64,000 nucleotides of DNA from Rhodovarius crocodyli (GCF_004005855.1 NZ_SACL01000002.1:1-64000), one strand, 5' to 3'. Counted from the first letter of the stretch, positions 25,667 through 33,964 are shown. Notes: a model not told the origin generated them from the letters alone. Numbers and translations: made by a program.

Positions 25667-26968
25667 ATGATGGCCAGGCAGATGCATCTCGGCGTGTTCG
25701 TGCTGGGCACGGGCAACCACATCGCCGGTTGGCGCATGCCCGGCGCCTATGACAGTTTCCAGTCATTGTCCGTGGTGCAGCACATCGCCCGCATCGCGGA
25801 GCGCGGCTGCTTCGACCTGCTGTTCCTGGGCGACGGGCTCTCGGCCGGGGTCAACGACCACCCCTCCTTCACCGCGCGGCTGGAGCCGATCACGATGCTG
25901 GCGGCGCTGGCCGCCACCACCACGCATCTGGGCCTCGGCGCCACGTCGTCCACCACCTACAACGAGCCCTTCAACGTGGCGCGCCAGTTCGCCTCGCTGG
26001 ACCATCTGTGCGGGGGGCGCGCGGCGTGGAATGCCGTCACTTCCTCCTCCCCCAAGGCCGCGCCGAATTTCGGCCGCAACCATCCGCCGCATGAGGCGCG
26101 GTACCGTGTCGCCGAGGAATTCGTCGATGTGGTGCTGGGCCTGTGGGATTGCTGGGAGGACGGGGCCATCGTCGCCGAGCGCGACACCGGCCGCTATATC
26201 GACGGCAGCAAGGTCCATACGCTGGACCATGAGGGCGAGTTCTTCCGCGTGAAGGGGCCGCTGAATGTCAGCCGCTCACCGCAGGGCCGCCCGATCGTGC
26301 TGCAGGCCGGCTCCTCGGAGCCCGGGCAGAACCTGGCGGCCCGTACCGCCGATGTCGTGTTCTCCGTCGTGCAGGATTTCGAGGAAGCCCGGGCGGCCTA
26401 TGCCTCGCTGAAGGGGCGCATGCCGGGCTATGGCCGCCGGCCGGAGGAAATCGCGGTGCTGCCCGGCGTCATGCCCATCCTCGGCCGCACGAGGCAGGAG
26501 GCGCGGGACGTGCTGGAGCAGCTGCAGTCCTTCGTCACCTCCACCAACGCCGCCAGCATGCTGGGCAATCGCCTCGGCATGGATGTCTCGGGCTTCCCGA
26601 TGGATGAGCTGGTGCCGGACCTGCCCCTGCCCGACACCTCGCACGGCTTCGCCAAGGCCATGCTGTCCAAGGCGCGGCGCGAGATAATGACCTGGCGCGA
26701 CCTGCACAACCTGACCGGTGCCGCGCGCGGGCACTGGGTGATCGCGGGCACCGCCAGCGACATCGCGGATACCTTGCAGGAATGGTTCGAGGGGGGCGCG
26801 GCGGATGGCTTCAACATCCTGCCCGCCTGGTTCCCCGGCGCCTTCGACGGCTTCGTGGATGAGGTGGTGCCGGAGTTGCAGCGGCGTGGACTGTTCCGGA
26901 CGAAGTATACCGCGACGACGCTGCGGGGGCATCTGGGGCTGGAAGTGCCTGTGAACAGGTTTGGTTAA
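25667..26968 (+). CDS. LLM-class flavin-dependent monooxygenase (NtaA/SnaA/DszA type)
   Basis: 433 aa, the length of the nitrilotriacetate-monooxygenase branch of bacterial-luciferase-like enzymes. Landmarks: LGVFVLGTGNHIAGWRMPGA, RGCFDLLFLGDGLS, LGLGATSSTTYNEPFNVARQFASLDHL, RAAWNAVTSS, and PIVLQAGSSEPGQNLAAR. Such enzymes use FMNH2 from a separate reductase to oxidise aminocarboxylates or organosulfur compounds. No flavin reductase is adjacent. It could supply the sulfur locus further right, but this is only an inference. Confidence 0.9.
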   Translation: MMARQMHLGVFVLGTGNHIAGWRMPGAYDSFQSLSVVQHIARIAERGCFDLLFLGDGLSAGVNDHPSFTARLEPITMLAALAATTTHLGLGATSSTTYNEPFNVARQFASLDHLCGGRAAWNAVTSSSPKAAPNFGRNHPPHEARYRVAEEFVDVVLGLWDCWEDGAIVAERDTGRYIDGSKVHTLDHEGEFFRVKGPLNVSRSPQGRPIVLQAGSSEPGQNLAARTADVVFSVVQDFEEARAAYASLKGRMPGYGRRPEEIAVLPGVMPILGRTRQEARDVLEQLQSFVTSTNAASMLGNRLGMDVSGFPMDELVPDLPLPDTSHGFAKAMLSKARREIMTWRDLHNLTGAARGHWVIAGTASDIADTLQEWFEGGAADGFNILPAWFPGAFDGFVDEVVPELQRRGLFRTKYTATTLRGHLGLEVPVNRFG

Positions 26969-26969
26969 T

Positions 26970-27055
26970 GTTCTTTTTTGTAAAAAAGAACCAAAAAACT
27001 TTTGATGAGTTAAACTCACAAAAGTCTTTTTGCTTCTTTTCTACAGAAAAAGAAG
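26970..27055. repeat. intergenic repeat family B, copy 2 (inverted)
   Basis: GTTCTTTTTT-GT-AAAAAAGAAC (26970-26991), then CAAAAAACTTTTG...CAAAAGTCTTTTTG, then CTTCTTTTCT-AC-AGAAAAAGAAG (27033-27055). This is copies 1 and 3 in reverse orientation. It starts 1 nt after the flavin monooxygenase stop and lies between it and the converging terC. Confidence 0.8.
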
Positions 27056-27091
27056 AATATGCCGGGGAGCCGAAGCTCCCCGGTCCCATCC

Positions 27092-28093
27092 TTACCTGGC
27101 CGCGTGCGCTTCCTCGCCCCGCGTCTTCCACAGCGAGTAGAGAATGCCGCCCGTGATCATCGCCAGCGTGACACCCAGCGAGATCGCGGGATTCACCTTA
27201 CCCACCGCGCTGTTCCAGAAGATCTTGGCGCCGATGAACACCAGCACCATCGCCAGCGCGTATTTCAGATAGGCGAAGCGGTGCACCAGCGCCGCCAGCG
27301 CGAAGTACAGCGCGCGCAGGCCCAGGATGGCCATGATGTTCGCCGTGAACACCACGAACATGTCCGTCGTCAGCGCGAAGATGGCCGGCACGCTGTCCAC
27401 CGCGAAGATCAGGTCCGCCACGTTGATCACCACCAGCGCCAGGAACAGCGGCGTGGCCCAGAGGCGGATCTTGCCGGCGCCGTCGGGCAGGCGGACGAAC
27501 ATCTTCTCGCCGTGCAGCTCATCCGTCACGCGCATGCGGCGGCGCAGGAACTTCACCAGCGGGTTCTTCGAGACGTCGGTCTCGCCCTCGGGCATCACCA
27601 GCATCTTGATGCCGGTCAGCACCAGGAAGGCGCCGAAGATATACAGCAGCCAGTCATACTCACGCACCAGCGCCGCACCCACGCCGATCATCAGGCCACG
27701 CAGCACGATCACCGCCAGGATGCCATAGACCAGGGCGCGGTACTGATAGCGGCCGGGAATGGCGAAGAAGCCGAAGATCAGGCTGATGACGAAGACGTTG
27801 TCGATCGACAGCGCCTTCTCGATGAAGAAGCCGGTGAACCAGGTGATGCCGGCATGGGTGCCGTCCTCGGTGGGCAGGTGCCCCGCCTCATGCGCCCACC
27901 AGACGCCGGCGCCGAAGATCATGCTGAAGCCGATATAGAAGGCGGAAAGCACCAGGCTTTCCTTCACGCCCAGTTCCTTGCCCTTGCGGTTCAGGATGCC
28001 CAGGTCGAAGGCCAGCAGCAGGGCGACGATGCTCAGGAAGCCGGCCCACATCCAGATGGGCTTGCCGAGCCATTCCAACACGAAAAAATCCAA
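27092..28093 (-). CDS. TerC family integral membrane protein
   Basis: 333 aa from TTG 28093; GGAGAGGA lies about 9 nt upstream, and the next residues (DFFVLEWLGKPIWMWAGF) are the usual TerC N-terminus. About nine TM helices. Conserved acidic motifs in membrane segments: FDLGILNRK, FFIEKALSIDNVFVISLIF, and VINVADLIFAVDSVPAIFALT. The family includes E. coli Alx/TerC-like proteins linked to manganese export and tellurite or alkaline stress. The long upstream leader has strong competing hairpins (28115-28172). Confidence 0.92.
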   Translation of the reverse strand: MDFFVLEWLGKPIWMWAGFLSIVALLLAFDLGILNRKGKELGVKESLVLSAFYIGFSMIFGAGVWWAHEAGHLPTEDGTHAGITWFTGFFIEKALSIDNVFVISLIFGFFAIPGRYQYRALVYGILAVIVLRGLMIGVGAALVREYDWLLYIFGAFLVLTGIKMLVMPEGETDVSKNPLVKFLRRRMRVTDELHGEKMFVRLPDGAGKIRLWATPLFLALVVINVADLIFAVDSVPAIFALTTDMFVVFTANIMAILGLRALYFALAALVHRFAYLKYALAMVLVFIGAKIFWNSAVGKVNPAISLGVTLAMITGGILYSLWKTRGEEAHAAR

Positions 28094-28114
28094 TAGTCGG
28101 GTCCTCTCCACAAT

Positions 28115-28172
28115 CGCCGCCGTACAGAACATCTGCCGGGAGGGAGTGCTCCACGGCGGCAGGTTGTTCTGT
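28115..28172 (-). promoter_or_regulatory. structured 5' leader of terC (candidate riboswitch-like element)
   Basis: Plus-strand arms ACAGAACATCTGCCG (28124-28138) and CGGCAGGTTGTTCTGT (28157-28172) pair with one bulge to form a long hairpin. CGCCGCCGT (28115-28123) pairs with ACGGCGGC (28153-28160), which overlaps the first hairpin, so the two folds exclude each other. The element ends about 20 nt from the terC TTG start. Leaders of terC-like genes are known to carry the yybP-ykoY manganese riboswitch or the terC RNA motif. I do not see the conserved GGGGAGUA of yybP-ykoY. Confidence 0.5.
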
Positions 28173-28397
28173 CCGACATCACGATCGCCCTCGCTGAAGG
28201 AGGGGTCGCCAGAGGGGCCCGGACGGGGGGTGAATGCCGAAAACATGAACTCGTTGCAATGAAAAACGCACGTGGCATGCGTATTTCATCCGCGTGTCGC
28301 CGCGCGGGGCTGGTGTTGCGGGGGGCGGCACACTAGGTTCCTGTCAGTCTCCCGGGCGTCTTGCCGCGGGTCTCATCCTATCTTTTGGGGTAACGCC

Positions 28398-28667
28398 ATG
28401 GGTTCCTTTAGCATCTGGCATTGGCTGATTGTCCTGGTCGTCGTGCTGCTGCTGTTCGGCAGCAACAAGATCAGCGGCCTGATGGGCGACCTGGCGAAGG
28501 GCATCAAATCCTTCAAGCAGAACATCAAGGAGGAGGAGGGCGACGCCTCCGCCGTGGCGACCTCCGCGCCGCCCGCGCAGCCTGCCGGCAGCATTCCTGC
28601 CCCGCAGCCTGCCGCCGCGCAGCCGGCCACGGCGCAGCCCGCCGCCAACCCCAGCCGCCCCGCCTGA
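28398..28667 (+). CDS. tatA: twin-arginine translocase subunit TatA
   Basis: 89 aa. [25 protein letters not shown] is the TatA TM helix, with the FG hinge followed by the amphipathic helix ([18 protein letters not shown]) and a Pro/Ala/Gln-rich tail. It forms the size-variable pore of the Tat pathway. tatB and tatC are not adjacent, and in many relatives tatABC follow scpB. The SD is GGGG. The mtnB GTG start is only 3 nt after the stop. Confidence 0.93.
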   Translation: MGSFSIWHWLIVLVVVLLLFGSNKISGLMGDLAKGIKSFKQNIKEEEGDASAVATSAPPAQPAGSIPAPQPAAAQPATAQPAANPSRPA

Positions 28668-28670
28668 ACC

Positions 28671-29288
28671 GTGGCGGGCGGAGAAATCCCGCCCGCCATC
28701 GCTACCGCGATCATCGAAGCCGGGCATCGCATGGATGCACGCGGTTGGGTGCCGGCCACGGCGGGGAATTTCTCCGTCAGGCTGGGGCCCGGCCGCGTTG
28801 CCGTCACGCGTTCCGGTTTCCATAAGGGGATGCTGACCCCCGCGGCGCTGATGGTGGTCGACGAACAGGGCAGGCCCGAGGACGCATCGCTGCGCCCCTC
28901 GGCCGAGACCGGGCTGCATTGCGGCATCTACCGGCGCTACCCCGAGGCCGGGGCCGCGCTGCACGGCCACTCGATTCCCGTGACCGTGCTGTCGCGCCGC
29001 GCGGGCGATGCCATCACCCTGTCGGGCTATGAGCTGCTGAAGGCCTTTCCGGGCCTGGCCACGCATGAGGCCAGCATCAGCCTGCCGGTGGTGGACAACG
29101 ACCAGGACATCGCCCGCCTGCAGGCGGTGGTCGAGGCGCGCTGGGATGCCGGTGCGGCGAAGATCCCCGGTTATCTCATCCGTGGCCACGGCGTATATGT
29201 CTGGGGCCGCGACATGCCCGAGGCGCTGCTGCGTCTTGAGGCGCTTGAATTCATGCTCGCCTGCGAGCTGGAAGCGAGGAAGCTATGA
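28671..29288 (+). CDS. mtnB: methylthioribulose-1-phosphate dehydratase
   Basis: 205 aa from GTG 28671. A class II aldolase-fold enzyme of methionine salvage that dehydrates 5-methylthioribulose-1-phosphate. Motifs: RGWVPATAGNFSVRL, VTRSGFHKGMLTP, the zinc ligands HGHS (ALHGHSIPVTVLSR), and YLIRGHGVYVWGRDMPEAL. It overlaps mtnD by 4 nt (ATGA) and belongs to the mtnB-mtnD-mtnC operon. The later mtnA and mtnK steps are not in the window. Confidence 0.93.
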   Translation: MAGGEIPPAIATAIIEAGHRMDARGWVPATAGNFSVRLGPGRVAVTRSGFHKGMLTPAALMVVDEQGRPEDASLRPSAETGLHCGIYRRYPEAGAALHGHSIPVTVLSRRAGDAITLSGYELLKAFPGLATHEASISLPVVDNDQDIARLQAVVEARWDAGAAKIPGYLIRGHGVYVWGRDMPEALLRLEALEFMLACELEARKL

Positions 29289-29824
29289 GCCTTCTGACCG
29301 TGCGTGACGCCGCCACCGGCGCCCTGGAACTGCGTGCCGAGGACGGCGCGGCGATCGCCGAGGCCCTGCGGCCGCTCGGCGTGCGCTTCGAGCGCTGGCC
29401 CGCCAAGGACATCCCCGAGGAAGCCAGTGCCGAGCAGGTGCTGGAGGCCTATCGCCCCGAGCTGGACACCCTGCTGGGCGAGACCGGCGCCGGCAGCGCC
29501 GACGTGATCAAGCTGGACCCCAGCCATCCGCAGGCCGCCGCCATGCGCGCGAAGTTCCTGAACGAGCACATCCACACCGAGGACGAAGTGCGCTTCTTCC
29601 ACGCGGGTGCCGGCAACTTCATCCTGCATGTCGACGGCAAGATCTACGACGCCTATTGCACGGCGGGCGACCTGATCAGCGTGCCGGCGAACATCAAGCA
29701 TTGGTTCGACGCCGGGGCGGCGCCGCGCTTCACGGCCGTGCGGATCTTCACCGACACCTCCGGCTGGGTGCCGCACTTCACCGAGAGCGGGATTTCCGAG
29801 CGCTTCCCGGCCATCACGGGCTGA
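29285..29824 (+). CDS. mtnD: acireductone dioxygenase
   Basis: 179 aa, a cupin. It cleaves 1,2-dihydroxy-3-keto-5-methylthiopentene to formate and 2-keto-4-methylthiobutyrate (Fe form) or to CO and methylthiopropionate (Ni form). The metal site is NEHIHTEDEVRFF (His, His, Glu) plus the later His in VPANIKHWFDAG. RIFTDTSGWVPHFT is the conserved C-terminal stretch. It overlaps mtnB by ATGA. The mtnC GTG start follows 6 nt after the stop. Confidence 0.95.
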   Translation: MSLLTVRDAATGALELRAEDGAAIAEALRPLGVRFERWPAKDIPEEASAEQVLEAYRPELDTLLGETGAGSADVIKLDPSHPQAAAMRAKFLNEHIHTEDEVRFFHAGAGNFILHVDGKIYDAYCTAGDLISVPANIKHWFDAGAAPRFTAVRIFTDTSGWVPHFTESGISERFPAITG

Positions 29825-29829
29825 GGCGG

Positions 29830-30522
29830 GTGACCACCCCGCCCAGGCTGGTGCTGACGGATATCGAGGGCACCACCACCGCCATCTCCTTCGTGCACCA
29901 GGTGCTGTTCCCCTTCGCCGCCGAGGCGCTGGACGGCTACCTGGCCGCGAACCCCGCAGAGGCAGCCCCCATCCTGGCCGAGGTCTCGGCCATGGAGCCC
30001 GGGCGCCCGCCCGCCGAGACGCTGCGCGCCTGGATGGCCGCCGACGCCAAGGTCACGCCGCTCAAGACCCTGCAGGGGCTGATCTGGCGCCAGGGCTACC
30101 AGGATCGCCGGCTGAAGGGTCATCTGTGGCCCGACGTCGCGGATGCGCTGCGCGGCTGGCATGCCGGCGGGCTCGAACTGGCGGTGTATTCCTCGGGTTC
30201 CGAGGAGGCGCAGCGCCTGATCTTCGGCCATTCCGTGGCCGGTGACCTGGTGCCGCTGTTCCGCGGCTTCTTCGACACCCGCATGGGCGGCAAGCGCGAG
30301 GCACCCAGCTACACGGCCATCGCCGAGGCGCTGGGCCTGTTCCCGGGTGACATCCTGTTCCTGTCCGATGTGGGGCTGGAACTGGACGCGGCCCAGTCGG
30401 CCGGCATGCGCACCTGCCAGCTGGTCCGGCCCGAGGACAAGACCGTCGCCGTGGCGGGGCATCCGGAAGCCCGTGATTTCGTTCAGGTGACAACCCTGTT
30501 CGGATTGCCATCCGGCGGGTGA
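29830..30522 (+). CDS. mtnC: enolase-phosphatase E1
   Basis: 230 aa from GTG 29830, preceded by GAGGCGG. A HAD-superfamily bifunctional enzyme that enolises and dephosphorylates 2,3-diketo-5-methylthiopentyl-1-phosphate to the acireductone used by MtnD. Motif I is LTDIEGTT, motif II AVYSSGS, and the C-terminal motif FLSDVGLELDAAQSAG. The longer open frame upstream overlaps mtnD and is rejected. corA follows after 55 nt. Confidence 0.94.
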   Translation: MTTPPRLVLTDIEGTTTAISFVHQVLFPFAAEALDGYLAANPAEAAPILAEVSAMEPGRPPAETLRAWMAADAKVTPLKTLQGLIWRQGYQDRRLKGHLWPDVADALRGWHAGGLELAVYSSGSEEAQRLIFGHSVAGDLVPLFRGFFDTRMGGKREAPSYTAIAEALGLFPGDILFLSDVGLELDAAQSAGMRTCQLVRPEDKTVAVAGHPEARDFVQVTTLFGLPSGG

Positions 30523-30577
30523 CAGCCACCCCCGCCCCGGTCTAGAAACCCGCACCCGCCATCCGGGAGCAGCCGAC

Positions 30578-31561
30578 ATGATCAACGCATATACCGTCGA
30601 AAACGGGCAGATGCTGCTGCGCGAGGGCGTGACGGACGACGTGGCGCTGCGCCGCGCCGTCTGGATCGACCTTCTGAATCCCAGCCAGGCCGAGGAACGC
30701 GCGGTGCAGGACGCCCTGCGCATCGAGGTGCCGACGCGTGAGGAGATGCAGGAGATCGAGAGCTCCTCGCGCCTCTACAAGGAAGGCGAGGACCTCTTTC
30801 TCACCGCCAACTTCCTCTATGGCATGGAGGCGGGCGAGTTCGGCTCGACCGCCATCACCTATGTGCTGACCGGCACCACGCTGGTGACGGTGCGCTATGC
30901 CACGCCCAAGGCCTTTCCGATGTTCGCCGCGCGCTGCCAGAAGGTGCCGGCGCTGCTGTCCAGCGCCGATGGCGTGATGCTGCACCTGTTCGAGCAGATC
31001 GTGGACCGGCTGGCCGACATACTGGAGCGGCTGGGCCTGGACATGGACCGTGCCTCCAGCGAGGCGTTCCGCGCCGCGCGCAAGGGGCTGAAGGCCAACC
31101 AGCGCGACGATTCGCTGAAGTCCGCGCTGGTCACGCTCGGCCAGGTCGGTGAAATCACCACCCGCGGGTCCGAGACGCTGCTGGGCCTGTCGCGCATCCT
31201 GACCTTCATCGGGGCGGAGAAGGGCACGGCCATCCGCAAGGAAAACCAGCCCACCATCAAGACCCTGGTGCGGGACGTGCGCTCCCTGGTGGAGCACGCG
31301 AACTTCCTGAACAACCGGGCGAACTTCCTGCTGGATGCCGTTCTGGGCATCATCAACGTCGAGCAGAACAGCATCATCAAGACCTTCACCGTGGTGTCGG
31401 TCGCGCTGATGCCGCCCACGCTGATCGCCAGCATCTACGGCATGAACTTCCAGCACATGCCGGAACTGGAATGGAGCTTCGGCTATCCGCTGGCGATCAT
31501 GCTGATGATCGCGACGGCGGTGCTGCCGGTGCTGTACTTCAAACGGAAGGGATGGCTGTAA
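30578..31561 (+). CDS. corA: magnesium/cobalt transporter CorA
   Basis: 327 aa. A pentameric divalent-cation channel of the inner membrane. The N-terminal cytoplasmic domain and long stalk helix are followed by two C-terminal TM helices. The selectivity motif GMN is in ASIYGMNFQHMPELEW, and the end (FKRKGWL) is the usual basic tail. The family moves Mg2+ and can move Co2+. It converges on the operon for a Co-type nitrile hydratase-family enzyme across family B copy 3. That adjacency may be coincidental. Confidence 0.95.
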   Translation: MINAYTVENGQMLLREGVTDDVALRRAVWIDLLNPSQAEERAVQDALRIEVPTREEMQEIESSSRLYKEGEDLFLTANFLYGMEAGEFGSTAITYVLTGTTLVTVRYATPKAFPMFAARCQKVPALLSSADGVMLHLFEQIVDRLADILERLGLDMDRASSEAFRAARKGLKANQRDDSLKSALVTLGQVGEITTRGSETLLGLSRILTFIGAEKGTAIRKENQPTIKTLVRDVRSLVEHANFLNNRANFLLDAVLGIINVEQNSIIKTFTVVSVALMPPTLIASIYGMNFQHMPELEWSFGYPLAIMLMIATAVLPVLYFKRKGWL

Positions 31562-31569
31562 GGGTAATT

Positions 31570-31666
31570 TTCTTTTTCTGTAGAAAAAGAAGCAAAAAGA
31601 CTTTTGTGAGTTTGCGGGTGCTTCAAACTGCCAAAAGTTTTTTGGTTCTTTTTTCCAAAAAAGAAC
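31570..31666. repeat. intergenic repeat family B, copy 3
   Basis: TTCTTTTTCT-GT-AGAAAAAGAA (31570-31591) and GTTCTTTTTT-CC-AAAAAAGAAC (31645-31666). Between them ACTTTTG...AGTTTG and CAAACTG...CAAAAGT also pair, so the whole element is one long imperfect palindrome made from two inverted units of about 36 bp. It lies between converging corA and the nitrile hydratase-family alpha gene. Confidence 0.8.
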
Positions 31667-31672
31667 ATGGAC

Positions 31673-32260
31673 CTAAACAGCTTCCGGCAGCACCGTCACC
31701 CCAATTAGGTCGGTTTCCCTTACCAGCCCGGCCAGCTTCTCCTCGCTCCAGCCTTCGGTGCCTTTCGGCCTGCGCGGCAGCACCATCCAGCGATAGTCGG
31801 CGGTCGAATCCAGCACGCGCACCTTGGTCTCGGCGGGGATGATGGTGCCCCATTCCTCGCGCAGCAGGCCGCGCGGATCGCGCACCGCGCGGGAGCGGTA
31901 GCCGGCCGATTTGTACCACAGCGGCGGATAGCCCAGCAGCATGCGCGGATAGCAGCTGCACAGGGTGCACACGATGATGTTGTGCACGTCGGGCGTGTTC
32001 TCCAGCACACCCAGCGGCGGGGCGCCGGTCAGGTAGATGCCCATTTCCTCGATGGCCGGCGTGGCGTTGTCCAGCAGGCGGGCGCGGTAGTCGGCATCCA
32101 CCCAGGCCTTCGCCACCACGGCCGCGCCGCGCGCGGGGGATGCCGCGTCCATGGCCGCGCTGCTGCGGGAAAGCTCCTCCTCCGCCAGCACGCCCTTGCT
32201 CAGCAGCAGGCCGCGAAAGGCCGCCAGCAGCTTGTCGCTGTCCAGTTCCGCGAGGTTCAT
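31673..32260 (-). CDS. nitrile hydratase alpha / thiocyanate hydrolase gamma-type metallosubunit
   Basis: 195 aa from ATG 32260. The metal-binding claw VCTLCSC (Cys98, Cys101, Ser102, Cys103) is the low-spin cobalt type (Thr at the second position). In this superfamily two of the Cys are oxidised to sulfenic and sulfinic acids. ENTPDVHNIIV before it and LGYPPLWYKSAGYRSRAVRDPR after it are standard, as is GTEGWSEEKLAGLV. The subunit hydrates nitriles to amides, or in SCNase thiocyanate to COS and ammonia. It overlaps the upstream half-beta gene by ATGA and is the last gene of the operon that starts with the sulfate-type importer. Confidence 0.85.
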   Translation of the reverse strand: MNLAELDSDKLLAAFRGLLLSKGVLAEEELSRSSAAMDAASPARGAAVVAKAWVDADYRARLLDNATPAIEEMGIYLTGAPPLGVLENTPDVHNIIVCTLCSCYPRMLLGYPPLWYKSAGYRSRAVRDPRGLLREEWGTIIPAETKVRVLDSTADYRWMVLPRRPKGTEGWSEEKLAGLVRETDLIGVTVLPEAV

Positions 32261-32538
32261 GCCGCCTCCAGCCAATGCTCGTAGATCTCGATCAGGAATT
32301 CGTCGCCGGGCGCGTTCTCGGGCCAGATCTCGGCCTGCTCGAAGGCGACGTGATACAGCGGGATGGTCGCGGCAGGCCGCGCGAAGGCCAGGTCCTCCGG
32401 ATTGCGGAAGGCGCCCAGGCGCTTCAGCACCGTGCCGGTGCGGCCGCGCACGTAATGCGGCGTGCGGATATGGGCGGGGCCTTCCAGCTCCGGCCAAGCG
32501 TCGCGGACGCGCACGCGGGTTCCGGGGGCGAAACTCAT
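32257..32538 (-). CDS. split beta subunit, C-terminal half (nitrile hydratase beta C-domain / SCNase alpha-type)
   Basis: 93 aa. It corresponds to the SH3-like C-terminal domain of nitrile hydratase beta: FAPGTRVRVRDAWPELEGPAH, then TPHYVRGRTGTVLKRLGAF, then PLYHVAFEQAEIWPENAP and a final DLYE-like IEIYEHWLEAA. In normal nitrile hydratases this domain is fused to the helical N-half. Here it is a separate polypeptide, as in thiocyanate hydrolase and toyocamycin nitrile hydratase. ATGA overlaps join it to the genes on both sides, so the three chains should be made together. Confidence 0.82.
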   Translation of the reverse strand: MSFAPGTRVRVRDAWPELEGPAHIRTPHYVRGRTGTVLKRLGAFRNPEDLAFARPAATIPLYHVAFEQAEIWPENAPGDEFLIEIYEHWLEAA

Positions 32539-32858
32539 GCCAGCGCGCTCCGCAACTCGTCCTCGGTGACGACGCCCTTTTCCAGCATCACCTTCACCAT
32601 CGAGAACAGCCAGCGCTGATAATAGCTGGAGGCGTCATAGACCTCGGCGGGCAGGGATTCGATGCCGCGCCGCATCTCGTCGGTGCTGAACAGGCCATGG
32701 ATGGCCAGCACCTGGCGCAGCGCATCCACCTGCCGGTCGAAACGCGTCAGCTCATGGTGTTCCTTGTCGATCGGCGCGCAGAGGAACTGCGTGACGCCGC
32801 CCATGTCGTGATGGGATCGGCCCGGCGCGGTCTCTGGCAGTGCTGTCTCGGGCGGCAT
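32535..32858 (-). CDS. split beta subunit, N-terminal half (nitrile hydratase beta N-domain / SCNase beta-type)
   Basis: 107 aa from ATG 32858; an ATG at 32864 is too close to the SD (AAAGGAG), which sits 6 nt before 32858. HHDMGGV matches the HDxGG start of nitrile hydratase beta. The helical part is LTRFDRQVDALRQVLAIHG, FSTDEMRRGIESLPAEVY and SSYYQRWLFSMVKVMLEKGVV. It could be a structural half-beta or also act like the beta-homologous activator proteins that load cobalt. It starts about 23 nt after the cysA stop, placing it in the sulfate-importer operon. Confidence 0.8.
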   Translation of the reverse strand: MPPETALPETAPGRSHHDMGGVTQFLCAPIDKEHHELTRFDRQVDALRQVLAIHGLFSTDEMRRGIESLPAEVYDASSYYQRWLFSMVKVMLEKGVVTEDELRSALA

Positions 32859-32881
32859 GTCCATCTCCTTTACCCGGCAGG

Positions 32882-33964
32882 TTAGGGGGCGGAGGCATGC
32901 GCGGGCAAGTTCCCGGCGACGAGGCGCGCGCGCATGCCGTCCTCGGCGAAGGCGATGGCGCCGGAAGCCCGGATCGCGGCGCGGCCGCCGCGTTCGGGCA
33001 CCGCCGCGCCCGGCGGCACGGTGGCTTCCAGCGTGTGGCCGTCCAGTTCCAGCACCACGCGTGTCGCCGCCCCCAGCGAGGGATGGATCATCCGCACCAG
33101 CGCCGGCCCGTCACCCGCCTCGGCCAGCAGCTCATGCGGGCGCAGGAACAGCCGCACGGCGCCGTCATGCCAGCCGGCCGGGGTGGAGAGGCCCGGGATG
33201 GGACTGTCCAGCCGCCCATGCAGGATACGCGCCGGAATGGCACAGGCCTCGCCGATGAAGCCCGCGACGAAGGCGGTGGCGGGTTCCGCCAGCAGGGTGG
33301 CGGGGGCGGCGAACTGCGCCAGGCGCCCGCGTTCCAGCACCGCCACGCGGTCGGCCAGCTCCAGCGCTTCCTCCTGGTCATGCGTGACCAGGATGGTGGT
33401 GATGCCCAGCCTGTCATGCAGGCCGCGCACCCAGCGCCGCACCTCCTTACGCACCACGGCGTCCAGCGCGGCGAAGGGTTCGTCCAGCAGCAGCAGGCGC
33501 GGCTCGATGGCCAGCGCGCGGGCCAGCGCGATGCGCTGCCGCTGCCCGCCGGAGCACTGGTCCGGGAAGCGCGCGGCCAGTTCCGGGATCTGCACCAGCT
33601 CCAGCAACTCCCGCACGCGGCGGTTGATCTCGGCGCTGTCGGGGCGGCGCGCGCGCGGGCGCACCTTCAGGCCGAAGGCCACGTTCTCGGCCACGCTCAT
33701 GTGGCGGAACAGGGCGTAGTGCTGGAACACGACGCCCACCTGGCGCTCCCGTGCCGGCACGCGCGCCATGTCGGTGCCCGCGATCTCGATGCGCCCGTCA
33801 TCGGGGAAGTCGAGCCCCGCCAGCACGCGCAGCAGCGTGGTCTTGCCGGAGCCGGAAGGGCCGAGCAGCGCCGCGAACTCGCCCGTGGCGACCTCCAGCG
33901 ACACGTCATCCAGCGCGGCCTGGCCGCTGAAGCGGCGGCTGACGCCCGCAATCCGCACACTCAT
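32882..33964 (-). CDS. cysA: sulfate/thiosulfate-type ABC importer ATP-binding protein CysA
   Basis: 360 aa. Walker [11 protein letters not shown]-loop [13 protein letters not shown], signature [15 protein letters not shown] (Cys for the usual Leu, as commonly seen in CysA), Walker [14 protein letters not shown]-loop [10 protein letters not shown]. The C-terminal TOBE-like regulatory domain spans about 240-350. [11 protein letters not shown] is typical of CysA. It overlaps cysW by ATGA. It is followed closely by the three nitrile hydratase-family genes. Confidence 0.93.
   Translation of the reverse strand: MSVRIAGVSRRFSGQAALDDVSLEVATGEFAALLGPSGSGKTTLLRVLAGLDFPDDGRIEIAGTDMARVPARERQVGVVFQHYALFRHMSVAENVAFGLKVRPRARRPDSAEINRRVRELLELVQIPELAARFPDQCSGGQRQRIALARALAIEPRLLLLDEPFAALDAVVRKEVRRWVRGLHDRLGITTILVTHDQEEALELADRVAVLERGRLAQFAAPATLLAEPATAFVAGFIGEACAIPARILHGRLDSPIPGLSTPAGWHDGAVRLFLRPHELLAEAGDGPALVRMIHPSLGAATRVVLELDGHTLEATVPPGAAVPERGGRAAIRASGAIAFAEDGMRARLVAGNLPAHASAP

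Noticed and set aside
28094-28246. 51-residue N-terminal extension of TerC
   Set aside because: It would place coding sequence over the structured leader, and the TTG at 28093 has a good SD and matches the usual family start.
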